Source: Actinernus sp. WN-2022 | Taxonomy: Eukaryota > Cnidaria > Anthozoa > Actiniaria > Actinernidae | Direction: 5' to 3' | DNA length: 64,000 nucleotides | NCBI GenBank assembly: GCA_030867875.1 | Contig: JAOWCC010000442.1 | Location: 1-64,000 of the forward strand | In this document: one piece after another, positions 12,300-23,497 of the stretch | Layout: the number at the start of each line of letters is the position of its first letter | How positions within the stretch are numbered: position 1 is the stretch's first letter | Made by a program: the position numbers and the translations under genes | Notes under the pieces: generated by a model | Database searches by the model: none | What the model was told of the DNA's origin: nothing | Seen by the model: the letters and a program-made list of their open reading frames with translations, nothing else

Positions 12300-12935
12300 A
12301 AGAATATGTACATGTAAGGGCTGCTAAAATTATATCTCGGCTACCCAGTAATATCTCAGATCAAGATGCCTTATCGGCCACTGTATGGGAGCCTCTTAAT
12401 AATTTTTATAAAAAGAAATTGCTCACCCTAATGTATAAAGTACATAATAATCTAACTCCAGATAGGATTACTAGCCTATTCAGCCTTAATATCAATCCCA
12501 AGTATAGCCTACGTAATAAGAGCACCTTTGTACTACCTCGATTTAATTTAGACATAGATAGAACTGCACTGCCGGATATAGAGGACCATTGGCTTGGAAC
12601 CCCTTACCAGCCACCCTAAAACAGGCACCTTCTGTGAATTGTTTCAAACATTATTTAAAACAGAGTAAATATAGGATCATTTTAAACAATATATGTCCTT
12701 TATGAAAGAGGCTTCTTTAATCATACATAAGAATTCAAATTTTATATACTATTGACCAATTTATTATTATTGTACATAGTTTCTCTTATCATTATTGTAG
12801 ATAGGACAGATATAGGTTTTCATTTTTTTATGTTAATATATTAGATATTAGTGTAATATAAGTAGGTCCACATCAGCTTTGGCTGCCTATAATTTAACCT
12901 ACTGTATACCAAATAAAGTATGTATGTAGTATGCA
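12300..12935 (+). mobile_element. 3' end of a second LINE
   Basis: The frame RAAKIISRLPSN...WEPLNNFYKKKLLTLMYKVHN is the C-terminal end of a LINE reverse transcriptase. After about 12575 the matching sequence moves to another frame (RGPLAWNPLPATLKQAPSV and onward to ILNNICPL followed by a stop), so there is a one-base shift. An AT-rich 3' region and an AATAAAGTATGTATGTAG-type tail close the copy near 12935. The catalytic domain is absent. It is a dead, 5'-truncated insertion. Confidence 0.8.
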
Positions 12936-13685
12936 TATGTGTATGTATGATATCAGCTTCCCTTCGAACGCTTATAACCAGTCGGCACAGTCCGCGAATG
13001 TGATTCGCAACGTTTTCAAATAGTCAAGAAACAAATAAATAAATGAGCAAAATACACACCCACATGTAGACTGCGAACAGTTCCTCCTTTTCCCTCCATT
13101 GATAGTAATTTGCGTGCGGAGCGAGCGAAGAGAAAATATGTCTTCTGTCGTGGTTCTCTACTTGTTGGGTGGTTTTAAGCTGATTTCAGCCGGTGTTTTT
13201 TTTCGGAGCTCCTTTTATCGGAGAGAACCACGACAGAAGACATCACAGTGGCAAGGTAAGTCATTTTATTCAAATATTTTACAGTATATCTCGCTACGCT
13301 CCCATACAAACCCTTATATTTTCGTAACTTGAGCTCGCTACGCTCCCATACAAACCCTTACTTTTACGTAACTTGAGCTTGGGCTGCCTGTGCATCAAAC
13401 CATTATCTCGTCAAAATAAGAGCAGTGGATAATTTGGCTGAAGATTTGTCAGTGAACCAAGTAACAGAATGTACGGGATGAAATGCATCTATTGATAGAA
13501 ATCAACTTAATTGAGGTTCTGCTGATATCGACAAGGACGTTGGCGCAGCATGTCTAATTATTAAACGTCTCTACCATTCGGGCATTCTGTTATCGGCCGT
13601 TATCTGCCATAAAAATGTTGTTAGTCGTTCTTTTCTTTTATGCTTTTGGTGATGAATACGCGGCTGGGTACAATCTTGGACAACT
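12936..13685. repeat. Hairpin and 44-bp duplication in gene-free DNA
   Basis: ATGTCTTCTGTCGTGGTTCT at 13138-13157 pairs with AGAACCACGACAGAAGACAT at about 13223-13242, giving a ~105-bp hairpin, perhaps a small MITE. At 13286-13375 a 44-46 bp unit (starting CTCGCTACGCTCCCATACAA) is repeated twice. No gene is seen. Confidence 0.6.
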
Positions 13686-15153
13686 TACGGTGGCTTCAAT
13701 ATAAGGGCCATCATGAGAAACCGAGAATGCGAGATACAATAATCCGACATGTGAGATGCGAGAATCCGAGATGCGAGAATCCGACATGCGAGAATCCGAC
13801 ATGCGAGAATCCGACATGCGAGAATCCGACATGCGAGAATCCGACATGCGAGAATCCGACATGCGAGAATCCGACATGCAAGAATCCGAGATAGGAATAG
13901 CGGGGAGGCCTGGGACCTAATTAAAGTCCATGTGGTAATTGTACAATACGTTGGCCCTCGACCCCCGCGATATAGTGTCCTTCTCCCACACCTCGATTTC
14001 TTTGGATTGGCCGAGGAATTAACAACATGCACAATTTGCGAGGAAATCTAGCGGTGATTTGCGAAGGCCGAAAGATGGAATCTCGTATAGAATAGAGTTA
14101 AGTTATCTTGTTCAATAGTATGGTAGATCAGGATGCTGACTACTTACTCAGTATAACGAACAAGATAGACTAAAGCAACTTACTTCTGTATAAGAGTCGT
14201 CCTATTATGCACCAGTTAATTGAAACCACGACATAACGGGCCATTTAACATTTTCTCTTCACGGTCAATAACGTAACAGTTATTTCCCCTGCCCAAAAAA
14301 TCCCTTGTTCCTGTTAAAAACATTAGACTACCCCTACCCCCGGGGACCCTTGGATAACCATGTACTGTATACTATTATAGCTCAGATTTGGGAATTCTTT
14401 TTAGTACTCTGTGGCATCTTGGAATGTTTTGAGAAGTTTGCAAATATTCAGAAATGTGTCGATCGCTGGGGAGTGGTTGCCATATACGCTACGCTCGCCG
14501 AGATATACCTACAGCCTAACCCAAAGCTTTGAATATGTTAAATCCGCACAGTTTGAGTGGAGAAATTCGTCAAAATAGCGCGGATTTAACATTTTCAGAG
14601 CTTTGGGTTAGGCTATAGGTATATATCACGGCGATCGTAGCGTAATTTTATATGGCAACCACTCTCCAGCGATCGACACATTTCTGAATGATTGCAAACT
14701 TCTGTTATTGTTATTGACCAAGAAAAAATGTTAAATGCCCCGCTATAATAGGCCGACTCTTGTACAGAAGTAAGTTGCTTTAGTCTATCTTGTTCGTTAT
14801 ACTAAGTAAGTAGTCAGCATCCTGATTTACCATACTATTGAACAAGATAACTTAACTATAGTCTATACGAGATTCCATCTTTCGGCCTTCGCAAATCACC
14901 GCTAGATTTCCTCGCAAATTGTGCACGTTGTTAATTCCTCGGCCAATCCAAAGAAATCGAGGTGTGGGAGAAGGACACTATATCGCGGGGGGCCAACGTA
15001 TTGTACAATTACCACATGGACTGTAATTAGGTCCCAGGCCTCCCCGCTATTCCTATCTCGGATTCTCGCATGTCGGATTCTCGCATGTCGGATTCTCGCA
15101 TGTCGGATTCTCGCATCTCGGATTCTCGCAGATGGCCCTTATAAGCCACCGTA
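13686..15153. mobile_element. 1.47-kb near-perfect palindromic element
   Basis: The two halves are reverse complements over almost the entire length, meeting near 14546-14580 (AAATCCGC/GCGGATTT). The tips are TACGGTGGCTT... and its complement. A 6-bp direct repeat ACAACT flanks both sides (13680-13685 and 15154-15159). Just inside each tip is an array of a 15-bp unit CATGCGAGAATCCGA, about ten copies at left and five at right. The left arm has ~150 bp (about 14281-14432) without a counterpart. There is no transposase frame; frames of repeated MSDSR or ACRIL come from the 15-bp array. Confidence 0.85.
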
Positions 15154-15364
15154 ACAACTGAAAGTGTCGACACATCCTCCATTTTTGTCCCTTTTCTACA
15201 ACTGATATGTTCTACCCATTTCATGCTGATTACATGCACTATGCCCCAGCTTGTGAAATTTACTCAGCAAACGTTCCCACGATGATTAGCTGTCAATTAA
15301 ATGTTTGGACCTTGGAATTACTTATTGTCTGATATCAATGAATTATACTTATTGAGGCGGGCGG

Positions 15365-15373
15365 TATAAAAAG
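15365..15373 (+). promoter_or_regulatory. Candidate TATA box
   Basis: TATAAAAAG sits in a GC-rich setting (GGCGGGCGGTATAAAAAG), about 68 bases before an ATG. Spacing fits a start near 15393-15400. It is the best core-promoter match I noticed in the window, but it is based on sequence only. Confidence 0.35.
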
Positions 15374-15432
15374 GAGCTGACCCATTGAAGCTGTCCCACA
15401 GAAGCAATCAACCTCGGAAAGAAATTCGTAGA

Positions 15433-15495
15433 ATGGATCACGAGCAATACAAAACCTTCGTCGGAGTACCCGAGGGATGGAACCTATCCAAGTAA
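15433..15495 (+). CDS. Candidate 20-codon first exon or micro-ORF
   Basis: ATG at 15433 opens a 20-residue frame (MDHEQYKTFVGVPEG... to TAA at 15493-15495) directly downstream of the TATA-like box. The final bases CCAAGTAATT could be a 5' splice site (CAA followed by GTAATT), in which case this is a first coding exon of an unseen gene. Otherwise it is a micro-ORF or the leader of a dead element. I do not recognise the peptide and found no matching second exon. Confidence 0.25.
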   Translation: MDHEQYKTFVGVPEGWNLSK

Positions 15496-15545
15496 TTTTG
15501 ATCCAGGGAAAACGAGAGCTCTCCGAAAGAGTGCTGGGAATTTTA

Positions 15546-15671
15546 CGTCTTACGTAAAGTCCAGACTACGCCAGTTTACAATGAAATAATGACTTGTAAA
15601 ATATTTTCGGGATTACTGACGTAGTCTTTACTCCCGGTCTGCCATGCCCTTCCGGGACTTTACGTAAGACC
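15546..15671. mobile_element. Small hairpin element
   Basis: GTCTTACGTAAAGTCC at about 15547 pairs with GGACTTTACGTAAGAC at about 15655-15670. A second inverted pair lies inside (GACTACGCCAG and TGACGTAGTC). The size and shape are those of a miniature inverted-repeat element. No target duplication is evident. Confidence 0.55.
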
Positions 15672-15700
15672 ATCGATGCAGGGTTTAAATAAACCCAACT

Positions 15701-15861
15701 CAGGCGCGGATCCAGAAAAAAATCTGACCGGTTTCCGACTTCCCAACTCATTGGAAATTTTACTGAACCCTCTCCCCCTTAGTCCTCAAGGGGTTAATGC
15801 ACGCCACGTTAACTTTGACCGGTTTCTGTAAACCGGTTAAACCGGTCTGGATCCGCGCCTG
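15701..15861. mobile_element. 161-bp MITE, hAT-like ends
   Basis: The ends CAGGCGCGGATCCAG and CTGGATCCGCGCCTG are perfect inverted repeats flanked by the direct repeat CAACT. Ends starting CAG and containing GCGGATCCAG resemble those of hAT-type elements, but an 8-bp target duplication is not visible, so the superfamily is an inference. The core contains repeated ACCGGTTT motifs and no coding frame. Confidence 0.75.
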
Positions 15862-16394
15862 CAACTTTGTAAAGATAGTCAGTTGTATATCCCTGACGAA
15901 TTCGGAAGACTCAGACGAAACGCGTAGGATCAATAAAACAATTCAAGCTGCCATAGTCTTGTGCTGCTCACTGGAACTCCATAAAAAAAATCTACCTTGA
16001 TATAACGAATAAATGTAATTCACGAGACGGATCTCTAATGTTAAACAGATGGACACATTGTAAATATAGCTTTCTGTCAACAGCTCACTGCATGGAGTGC
16101 ATGCTGTCCTATCGAGGATGCTAGGGCACGTACTGTTATTTCTCAACTGTATCATCCTCTTTATGACGTGACGTAACAAGGTAAACTTAAACAAGCAACC
16201 TCTCACGGCCGTGGTTTTGGTTCGATAAATTAAAGGCTTCCAACAATTCCCTTTATTGTTCTTTAATATAATGAGCAGACTGAAGTTTTAGGAATTAGGG
16301 TAAGGCTTTTAATTAGAGATCCAACAGGCATTTCAATTAATAATCTTTAATCCAACAAATACCAATATGGAATCGTATTGGCTCATCATGTTTA
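15862..16394. other. No recognisable gene
   Basis: Unique-looking AT-rich sequence. The minus-strand frame here lacks any recognisable domain. Confidence 0.4.
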
Positions 16395-17929
16395 GGGAAC
16401 CGTCACATATTGATTTTTCACGAGAAACGTCCAACGAAGTATCTTTTTCAACCCCCCCCCCCCCCCCACCCCCCTAAGAAACGTCAGAGATTTATCGATT
16501 TTTTTTCAAAAGTCATACACTACCTCTTTCCATTCATGTCCGCCTTTTCATTCCAACTTAAACAACTTGTCACAAAGTCCTATTTGGTGGGAATGGAAGG
16601 GGCGTTGAACTGATTCATCATGAAACCTTTGAAACCTTTTGAGTTCTCAAAAACATAGAAAATTAGATGAGATAGCTGTGGGACAATGCGTGTATCGTAG
16701 GGTCATTCATTTTTCTGGCTTTTTGAAAAAATGAAATCAGTTGAAAAAATCAAATTTCATTTTACAAAAATATGAAAAACGAATCTCGGGACAGTCAATC
16801 GGGGAGGGCCATACATTTGTTTTCATTTAACGAAGGATGCGCAAAAAAGATTGTACTCTTTGAGGCCGTAACTATATATGGGGAAGGGCCTATTCATTTA
16901 ACCTGAAATACGGAGAGAAAGAACTACTGCCCACTGTAATGGTCGTTGTGGAAGAACTGTTTACTACCAAAAGCACTCGCACCATCATGATCATACATGT
17001 AGCTGTTTCCCTGTACTATCAAAGAGGAACCACCTTCTGGGAAGGAAGAAAGGTTAAATCGTCCATCTTTGGAAGACCGCTCCATATCACCTGACTTATA
17101 TATTAAAGAGTATGAAAGTTAAAATTCAATCTTAAGTAAGTTATCTATATCTATTCAAACGATCATAAATCAGCTGTATCACCATACCGGAAACAGATCG
17201 TTCTCTTTGATTGTCGACTTAGTGATCAACATTTGAAAAGTATTCCAATAATGTTTTTTGCTCTTCAAAGTTTTCTCATAATCTTTAAGCTTCCGGCAAA
17301 ATGGAGACTTGGAATACGTCAATGCCCATTCACGTGTTTGAAATTAAGTGTACATTGCTCAAGACGTTTTATTAACTTGCGGCGACGGCCAGTCTGCATT
17401 TATCTGGCCTTTCTTCAACTTCCTGTTAACCCTCGAGTCCCTGTCCTTTGGACCGAGAATGAGGATGTCGGCGTCCCCACGATGTTCCTCTATTTTCGAT
17501 CGAGTTTCCCGCGAAAAGACCCTCATGTGACTACATAATTAGCTAAATTGTCCCCACGCAGTGAGACTTGAAAATCGACATTCGCAATAAATATTTTATA
17601 GCTTTTGAAAAATGAAAATTGACTGTCCCAAGATTCATTTTTCATTTTTTTCTAAAATGAAATTTGATTTCTTTCAACTGCTTTCATTGTTCATTTTTTT
17701 CAAATAGCCAGAAAAGTGAATGACCCTAAGATTCACGCATTTGGGACAACCGCAATCTGCCATTTCTCTTCAGGAGTCTTTACATAGCGTCGCAGAGATA
17801 TGTGATGTGATGTTTCTGAAAACTATCGATTTTTCCACGGAGAAACGTCACAAGTCAAAATCCCCCCAACCCCAAACTTCGCTGGATGTTTCTCGTGGAA
17901 AAATTGATATGTGACGCTTCGAATTCCCT
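16395..17929. mobile_element. Long-TIR element, about 1.5 kb
   Basis: The outer arms pair (left CGTCACATATTGATTTTTCA, right a near complement ending GATATGTGACG at about 17916). An inner pair also matches: 16690-16800, with AGGGTCATTCATTTTTCTGG, against 17580-17735. The core (about 16800-17570) has no recognisable transposase. Its two overlapping frames at 17233-17538 and 17348-17530 do not resemble anything I know. It has the same architecture as the other foldback elements but unrelated ends. Confidence 0.65.
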
Positions 17930-18079
17930 TAGCAAGAACAGCAGATAAAGTTACACAGAGGCACACAAATTGACATAGCTCCATCACAGGATGGACAGGA
18001 TAAACTTATAATATGGTACAAATATAAACATACATTTGAGACAATCATGTATTAGTACTCAGAACCTGCAGTATAACAG

Positions 18080-18356
18080 AACAGCAGACTGAATTGTAAA
18101 CGTGTGTTACATGAATAAGTAGTGTTTAAATTAAAAGGTCAACTTCTTTAATTTACATACGAGAAAAACAAAAATATTAAACTACATGCATATATACTAG
18201 GGGAGCAGAGAATGAAAGTCACCGCGCTACCAGCCACTCCTAAATTCAGCTAATAATTCTTCCCTTTGGTTATTACTAAGAGGATTTCAAATGAAAGTGT
18301 ATTTCATCTTCAATCTCATGTGGCCCGAGTGAAAGCCCAGATGGGCTCTTGTTACT
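18080..18356 (+). repeat. Dispersed repeat, intact copy
   Basis: This segment, from about AGCAGACTGAATTGTAAACG through CCCAGATGGGCTCTTGTT, recurs at 20580-20604 plus 21515-21770 with high identity, and its 3' part (ATGAAAGTGTATTTCATCTT...GATGGGCTCTT) recurs again at 19600-19662. The copies are in the same orientation, 3.4 kb apart. They could be remains of terminal repeats of one element or independent insertions. No pol-like frame lies between them. Confidence 0.65.
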
Positions 18357-19590
18357 CGGGCTGCCTGTGGCAGCACCGAGTCTTAAAATGCAAGTCGTTA
18401 TTATTATTTTTATTTTTATTTCATGTCAGACGGCTTCTGCGCATGCGTTAAAGGTCAAATTCGAACCAATCAGATTGCACTGTGCTGGTCACGCAAACAA
18501 AGGTTAGATTTCCTCAGGCGCGCTCAGATAAGAAAGTTCAAAGCTCAGACTAGGCGAGACAAGGAGATATCAATTTCAAATAGTCATTGTCAGAAATCTA
18601 TTCCATCGTGGGCCATTATGCAATACAACCTAAATTTGGGTCAGGTCCATGTTTTACGACAGAATAACCAGAGTCTTTCTACTGGATTCGGAGAGCTCGA
18701 GACATTATACAAGTCTGCTAATATGGGGAAAACTGAAACAAAAAATGAACTTTGACGGCAGAAACCCTCATATTTGAGCCAAGCGGAATATTTACATGAT
18801 CCGCTAAGATTTTTACAAATCTAATTAGTTAAGCAGATGTACGCAGTGTATGCCAACTGAAATACTGTGCTCGTTTTCTAGTTACGGCTCAGTGGGGCAA
18901 CTACACGAACAAGAAGCATGAACTGCCAGCAAAGAGAGAGGAATTGATCGGAGACGTTAAATTACGTTACTGTGAAGAGGATCAAAATTCAAGTTCTTTG
19001 AGACTGTCTTCTGCCGTGACTCGTGAGAGAAATTGGAAAAGATCTAGCTGTTTCATTCAGACACTGGCAAATTTATTGAAAGCTACGGGCTTACTTTATG
19101 AGATTATTATTCATTGTGGAATGAAAGGAAACAGGTTAGCTGAAAGTTAAGTTCGAGGTAGGCTTCGACTTTCATTCCGATTCAGTGCATATGTGCACGA
19201 AGGTGGAATGATTTCAACAACACTAACAAAAGAACCAAAACGAAAGATTCAGTTACGTAAGTACTGTAAGTAAACTCTTTTAGATTTGAATACATTTCCT
19301 CTCAGTTTGTCTGTTAATGTACTTTTTATTCTAATTATCGCTTTATTTAACATCTCTGTGATTTAGAGTATGCGTACCTCAGAATAAATTATTTGAAAGG
19401 TCAACTGAACTCTTGTGTCGATAAGCCCAAATCTTTTTGTAAAACAGTCTGTGAATTTGAGAAGCGGACTTAGAAGAGCTTTCTAATTAGGAATTACATG
19501 TTTTTCTTGCTATGAAATTTATGTTTCATTTCACATTTATTCATCCAGTTTTAGCCGGACATTTCCCCGAGTTTTTGATCTATTTTCAAT
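18357..19590. other. No recognisable gene
   Basis: Short frames at 18423-18755 and 18944-19150 have no known domain. Nothing repeated stands out. Confidence 0.35.
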
Positions 19591-19679
19591 CAAATTCAAA
19601 TGAAAGTGTATTTCATCTTCAAATTATCTCATGTGGCCCGAGTGAAAGGCCAGATGGGCTCTTTTCTACTTTCAACACA

Positions 19680-20235
19680 CAGTCGCTAAACTGTACGAAA
19701 TCTCCAAGAATAAATCCCTAATGTCCAAACTAACGGGAAAAACTGAAAGAGGAAATCCTTGTGAGAAATCGACGTACATATGAAGCTATATAAGTTATCA
19801 TCGACTATATGGGAGTCAAACATCGAGCTGCTATGAAACCGCTTGTGACAGTTTGTTTACGCACATTCATGACAAACGAACGTTTCTACTTTCGACACAA
19901 CGGTCGCTAAACTGTACGAAATCTCCAAGGATATATCCCTAATGTCCAAACTAAAGGCAAAAACTGAAAGAGGAAATCATTGTGATCAATCGACATAAAT
20001 ATGAAGCTCCAGAAGTAATTATTGAATACATGAGAACCCATAGAGAAAACCGATAATAATGAACACGGTATTAGTTTCACCGACATTTGTGGCGTAACTG
20101 AACTCGCACTACAGCATAGCTTGAAATACTGTACGAAAACTCCCGTTTAAAAATTTCCTGATGCCGAAAGGACCGCAGCATTTAAACAAGATATCCTTCT
20201 GACCAATCGACATACATATTAAGCTGTGAAAGTAT
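19680..20235. repeat. Three diverged ~190-240 bp tandem units
   Basis: The blocks at about 19684-19800, 19888-20013 and 20123-20235 share an order of motifs: CTGTACGAAATCTCCAAG, TAATGTCCAAACTAA, AAACTGAAAGAGGAAATC, then ATCGACATA and ATGAAGCT. The third is the most decayed. No frame is shared among the units. Confidence 0.55.
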
Positions 20236-20604
20236 GTTTCCATTCCATAACAGCCGATAGTGCAAACTAAAAGCTAGTAAACTGCCACTAGTAAATTGAC
20301 CTTGCGTACTTCCGCGAGTACTGAACTTTCTAGCGTCAAATGCATGTGTTACGTTTCCAAACTTTAGGACAAGAAATCTTCCATAGAATGTTCTATTTTT
20401 TTTACAGCTGAGAACTGTATTATTAAACATAAGAAATAAAACAATGGTGCCATTTGAAGAATTATATAATGTCAAAAGTGCAAACGAAGAAATATATATC
20501 TACGGACGCGAGCAGCTCGATCGTTTCACTTTGGTCAAACTCGGACTGTTTACGACTGGAACCTGCAGTTTTATCGGACCAGCAGACTAAATTGTAAACG
20601 TGTG

Positions 20605-21514
20605 GCCGTGTTCAGGCTAGTAAATCTAGCTAGCTAACCACAGGAGGTAGCGAGCTTCTTTAGTCTGAACAGTTTTTCTGCTCTGGTGATTAGCTAGCTA
20701 GTGGTCGGTGGAATACTTTGAAGTTTCAAGCTACCTAGCGAGGTAGCTTGAATAGAATCTAGCGCGCTAAAAGCCCATCGATGACAGATTTTAGTTATTT
20801 TAAGGTTTTGAAATGTACACAAATGTCAAGTCAGTGTTATCATCCGATCTAGCCGACTTCTAGCTCTCGCTACGACCACGTTCACTACTCGCTCCAAGGT
20901 AATTTCTCTTACCACGACAACTACCGGGTGTATTGTACGTCAATTGAGCCATCATGGATAACGAGGATCGCCAAACACCAGTCAGTAGCAGTTTTTCGCA
21001 CAGTTTTAATATTTTGGTTGAAATTTCAATTGAGCACTTTGGCGGTCAATTATTTGCGATTACGAAACACTTGCGCCAAGGGCAGTTATAGACCAAATTT
21101 CTATCTTTTAGAGAGGGTCTGAATGGGGGGGTCTACATGTCAGTTGTCAGTTAAAATTTTGGCCATTTGTCAGTTGTCAGTTAGCCCTAGTTAATCATTA
21201 CTAGAGAAAATTTACAATGTTTGACCCACAAAAACCAAATTTGTCAGTTGTCAGTTATTTTTCGGTTGTCAGTTGTCAGTAAAAAAATCGTCATTTGTCA
21301 GTTGTCAGTTATTTTTAAGGCTGTTTGTCAGTAGTCAGTTAACCCCATTCATGCCCTCTTTAGAGATAGAAACAAACCAGAAGAGGGAAAAACAAAAAGT
21401 AAAACCTACTAAGTTACTAGGTCTGAACAGTACTAATTTATTAACTAGCTGCGAGTTGCTGACAGATATCTCAAGACTCTAGCTAGCTGCACGATAGTAG
21501 TCTGAACATACATA
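20605..21514. mobile_element. ~0.9-kb insertion splitting a dispersed repeat
   Basis: The insertion sits between ATTGTAAACGTGTG and CATGAATAAGTAGTG, which are adjacent in the copy at 18080-18356. Its ends are imperfect inverted repeats around TGTTCAGRCTASTA with nearby AGCTAGCTAG tracts. The middle carries the GTCAGTTGTCAGTT minisatellite. It has no coding frame. The exact ends are uncertain by a few bases. Confidence 0.6.
21139..21345 (+). repeat. GTCAGTTGTCAGTTA minisatellite
   Basis: At least six blocks of the doubled heptamer-like motif GTCAGTT GTCAGTT are separated by 10-50 bp spacers, in the same orientation, inside the 20605-21514 insertion. Confidence 0.8.
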
Positions 21515-22053
21515 CACACATGAATAAGTAGTGTTTTCAATAAAAGATCAACTACTTTAATTTACATACGAGAAAACAAAAATATTAAATTACATACATG
21601 TATATATATACTAGGGGAGCAGAGAATGAAAGTCACCGCGCTACCGGCCACTCCTAAAGACTGCTAATAATTCTTCCCTTTGGTTATTACTAAGAGGATT
21701 TCAAATGAAAGTGTATTTCATCTTCAATCTCATGTGGCCCGAGTGAAAGCCCAGATGGGCTCTTGTTTAGGTTAAATCAAATCTAACGCTATCATTTCTA
21801 ATTTTTAAACATTCAAAAATAAATTTAGCAACTACAACCTTCGCCAATTAAGTACAGACCGCCCGACAAAATAAGGCTATTCAGAACACTGAACGAACGC
21901 CTCCGACTTCGCTTATCCCCCCTCCCCCTTCACAATGTTGGGATAGAAAGGCAACATTTCGGCCTTCTCGAAAACCAACATTGAAATTTGGGGGGGGGGG
22001 GGGGGGTGTTAAAAATAGGGCAGGGGTTGTCTGAAAAAACTCTTGGAGGTAAA

Positions 22054-22850
22054 ATCGGCTATAGGATCTCGAGAATTAAGAGAATACTAGCCACACTTGG
22101 CAGATTGTTTTATAGTCGGAATCTACAGTACATCTCGTATATTCTGTTTGAAGTCAATCGATGCTGAATGACGATACAATGACGTCATACACGCTATGCA
22201 TATTAAATACGCTGTAGGATCTCGAGAATTAAGAGAATACTTAGCCACATTTGGCAGGTTGTTTTATAGTCGGAATCTACAATACATCTCGTATACAGTA
22301 GAAACCCGCGTGCAAGAACCTAACGATTTAAGAACCTTTAGGTAGAAATTTGGCATTTAAGTACCCAAAAATATAAGAACCTGTTTAGCCAGACAAAGTT
22401 AAACAGGTTCTTATATGAAAGAGTCATTTGAGTTATGATAGGTAGCTCGACACTGTACATTTGAGACGTCTATCAATTGTTGTGTTTGGTTTGAATGATA
22501 AAAAGTTATCATACAGGATCAGTTTTGTCACATGTAAAACAAGTTAAGTCTTGATAAGTATAATACAGATGATTTATGATAATATACTGTATTAGAGGAC
22601 CACACCCATGCTTGGTTGTTATATACTATGGTCAACAGCTACACTGTACTACATACATCTCTTTAAAAAAAATAAGAACCTATTTAAGAACCTAATTAGC
22701 CTAAATTGTTAACAAGTACCCCAAAATACAAGAACCTGTTTTGCCAGACTTAAAAAAATCTAGGTTCTTACACGCGGGTTCGGCTACTGTATTCTGTTTG
22801 AAGTCCATCGATGCTAAGTGACGATACAATGACGTCATGGATATATATAT
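22054..22850 (+). repeat. ~150-bp tandem duplication, second copy interrupted
   Basis: Copy 1 (about 22058-22200) and copy 2 (about 22209-22295 plus 22790-22850) share AGGATCTCGAGAATTAAGAG, TTTATAGTCGGAATCTACA and GACGATACAATGACGTCAT. Copy 2 is split by the TA-flanked MITE at 22296-22789, so copy 1 supplies the empty site. An additional G run lies at 21988-22006. Confidence 0.85.
22296..22789. mobile_element. 494-bp MITE with TA target duplication
   Basis: The left end CAGTAGAAACCCGCGTGCAA pairs with the right end ...CACGCGGGTTCGGCTACTG. Both sides are flanked by TA, and the neighbouring duplicate shows the uninterrupted site CTCGTATATTCTG. CAGT-type ends plus TA duplication point to the Tc1/mariner group (inference). 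Inside, the motif AAGAACCT is repeated many times and an inner palindrome (AAGAACCTGTTTAG...TAAACAGGTTCTT) is present. There is no transposase frame. Confidence 0.9.
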
Positions 22851-22964
22851 AATAACATTCCCACTATTGAATGATAATAACAGTAGAGTACTAAAAAAAA
22901 ACTAAGTAAGTTTATTCAAGGAGGTATATAATTGTTTCGTAAAAGTCTTAAAAATAATAAGTAC

Positions 22965-23424
22965 TCTCCGAAACTGCGAAGATATCAAAGAGTTTACTGC
23001 GGGTTAAAAGTCGTATGTCGTCCATCTTCTTCACAATACTTCGCACATTCGAGTGAGCTATTTTAAGCCCACGGGCTTTCGGTAGCTCGTCCGCATTGCA
23101 AGGATCTGTAGCTGGTCCTGGATTCAACTAATGTCCCCCGCAAGCAATATCAGAGATGTAGCAGCCAGAGTAGTGTTGAGTAGATGTATACCAGCCACGA
23201 GTTTGCAAGATGGTTTCGCGCGAATTTCGGGCCAGACCAGCTGCATTTCTACCTGGATACTGCTTTTCATCCAGTTTTAAAGCGATTAATATAGATTGGG
23301 CACCATTAGAGATCCTTGGGTGTAGTTTAGCAGACTCTAGAAACAATATTAGAGATAAAAATAGAACTAAAAATACAGAGAGACGAGGAAACCTGCTTGC
23401 TGCCATTGATGCTAATGTGGGCAT
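22965..23424 (-). pseudogene. LINE ORF2 N-terminus with membrane-like leader
   Basis: Read on the minus strand, ATG near 23424 starts a protein with a strongly hydrophobic leader (LSVFLVLFLSLILFL), then reaches a stop in the region where related LINEs have a GDIxLNPGP motif. LNPGP follows immediately, and then KIAHSNVRSIVKKMDDIRLL and FDIFAVSES, the first motifs of an endonuclease/exonuclease/phosphatase domain. The stop comes from a small indel before LNPGP. It is truncated after the first endonuclease motifs. The same layout appears in the LINE at 32055-32882. Confidence 0.8.
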
Positions 23425-23497
23425 TAGAGATTGACGTGACAGGTGCGGTGCTCATCCAAGTTGTGTTTTAATATAGTCCATTCAAGAGCGCCTCAAG

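Noticed and set aside
13740..13885. Regular 15-bp repeats resembling a CRISPR array
   Set aside because: No unique spacers, part of a eukaryotic inverted-repeat element.
13638..14032. Frames of repeated MSDSR / ACRIL / CENPT
   Set aside because: They come from the 15-bp array in the palindrome and occur on both strands in several frames.
18080..21770. Complete LTR retrotransposon
   Set aside because: The paired repeats lack defined ends, no primer-binding site or pol frame is seen, and a third partial copy lies between them.
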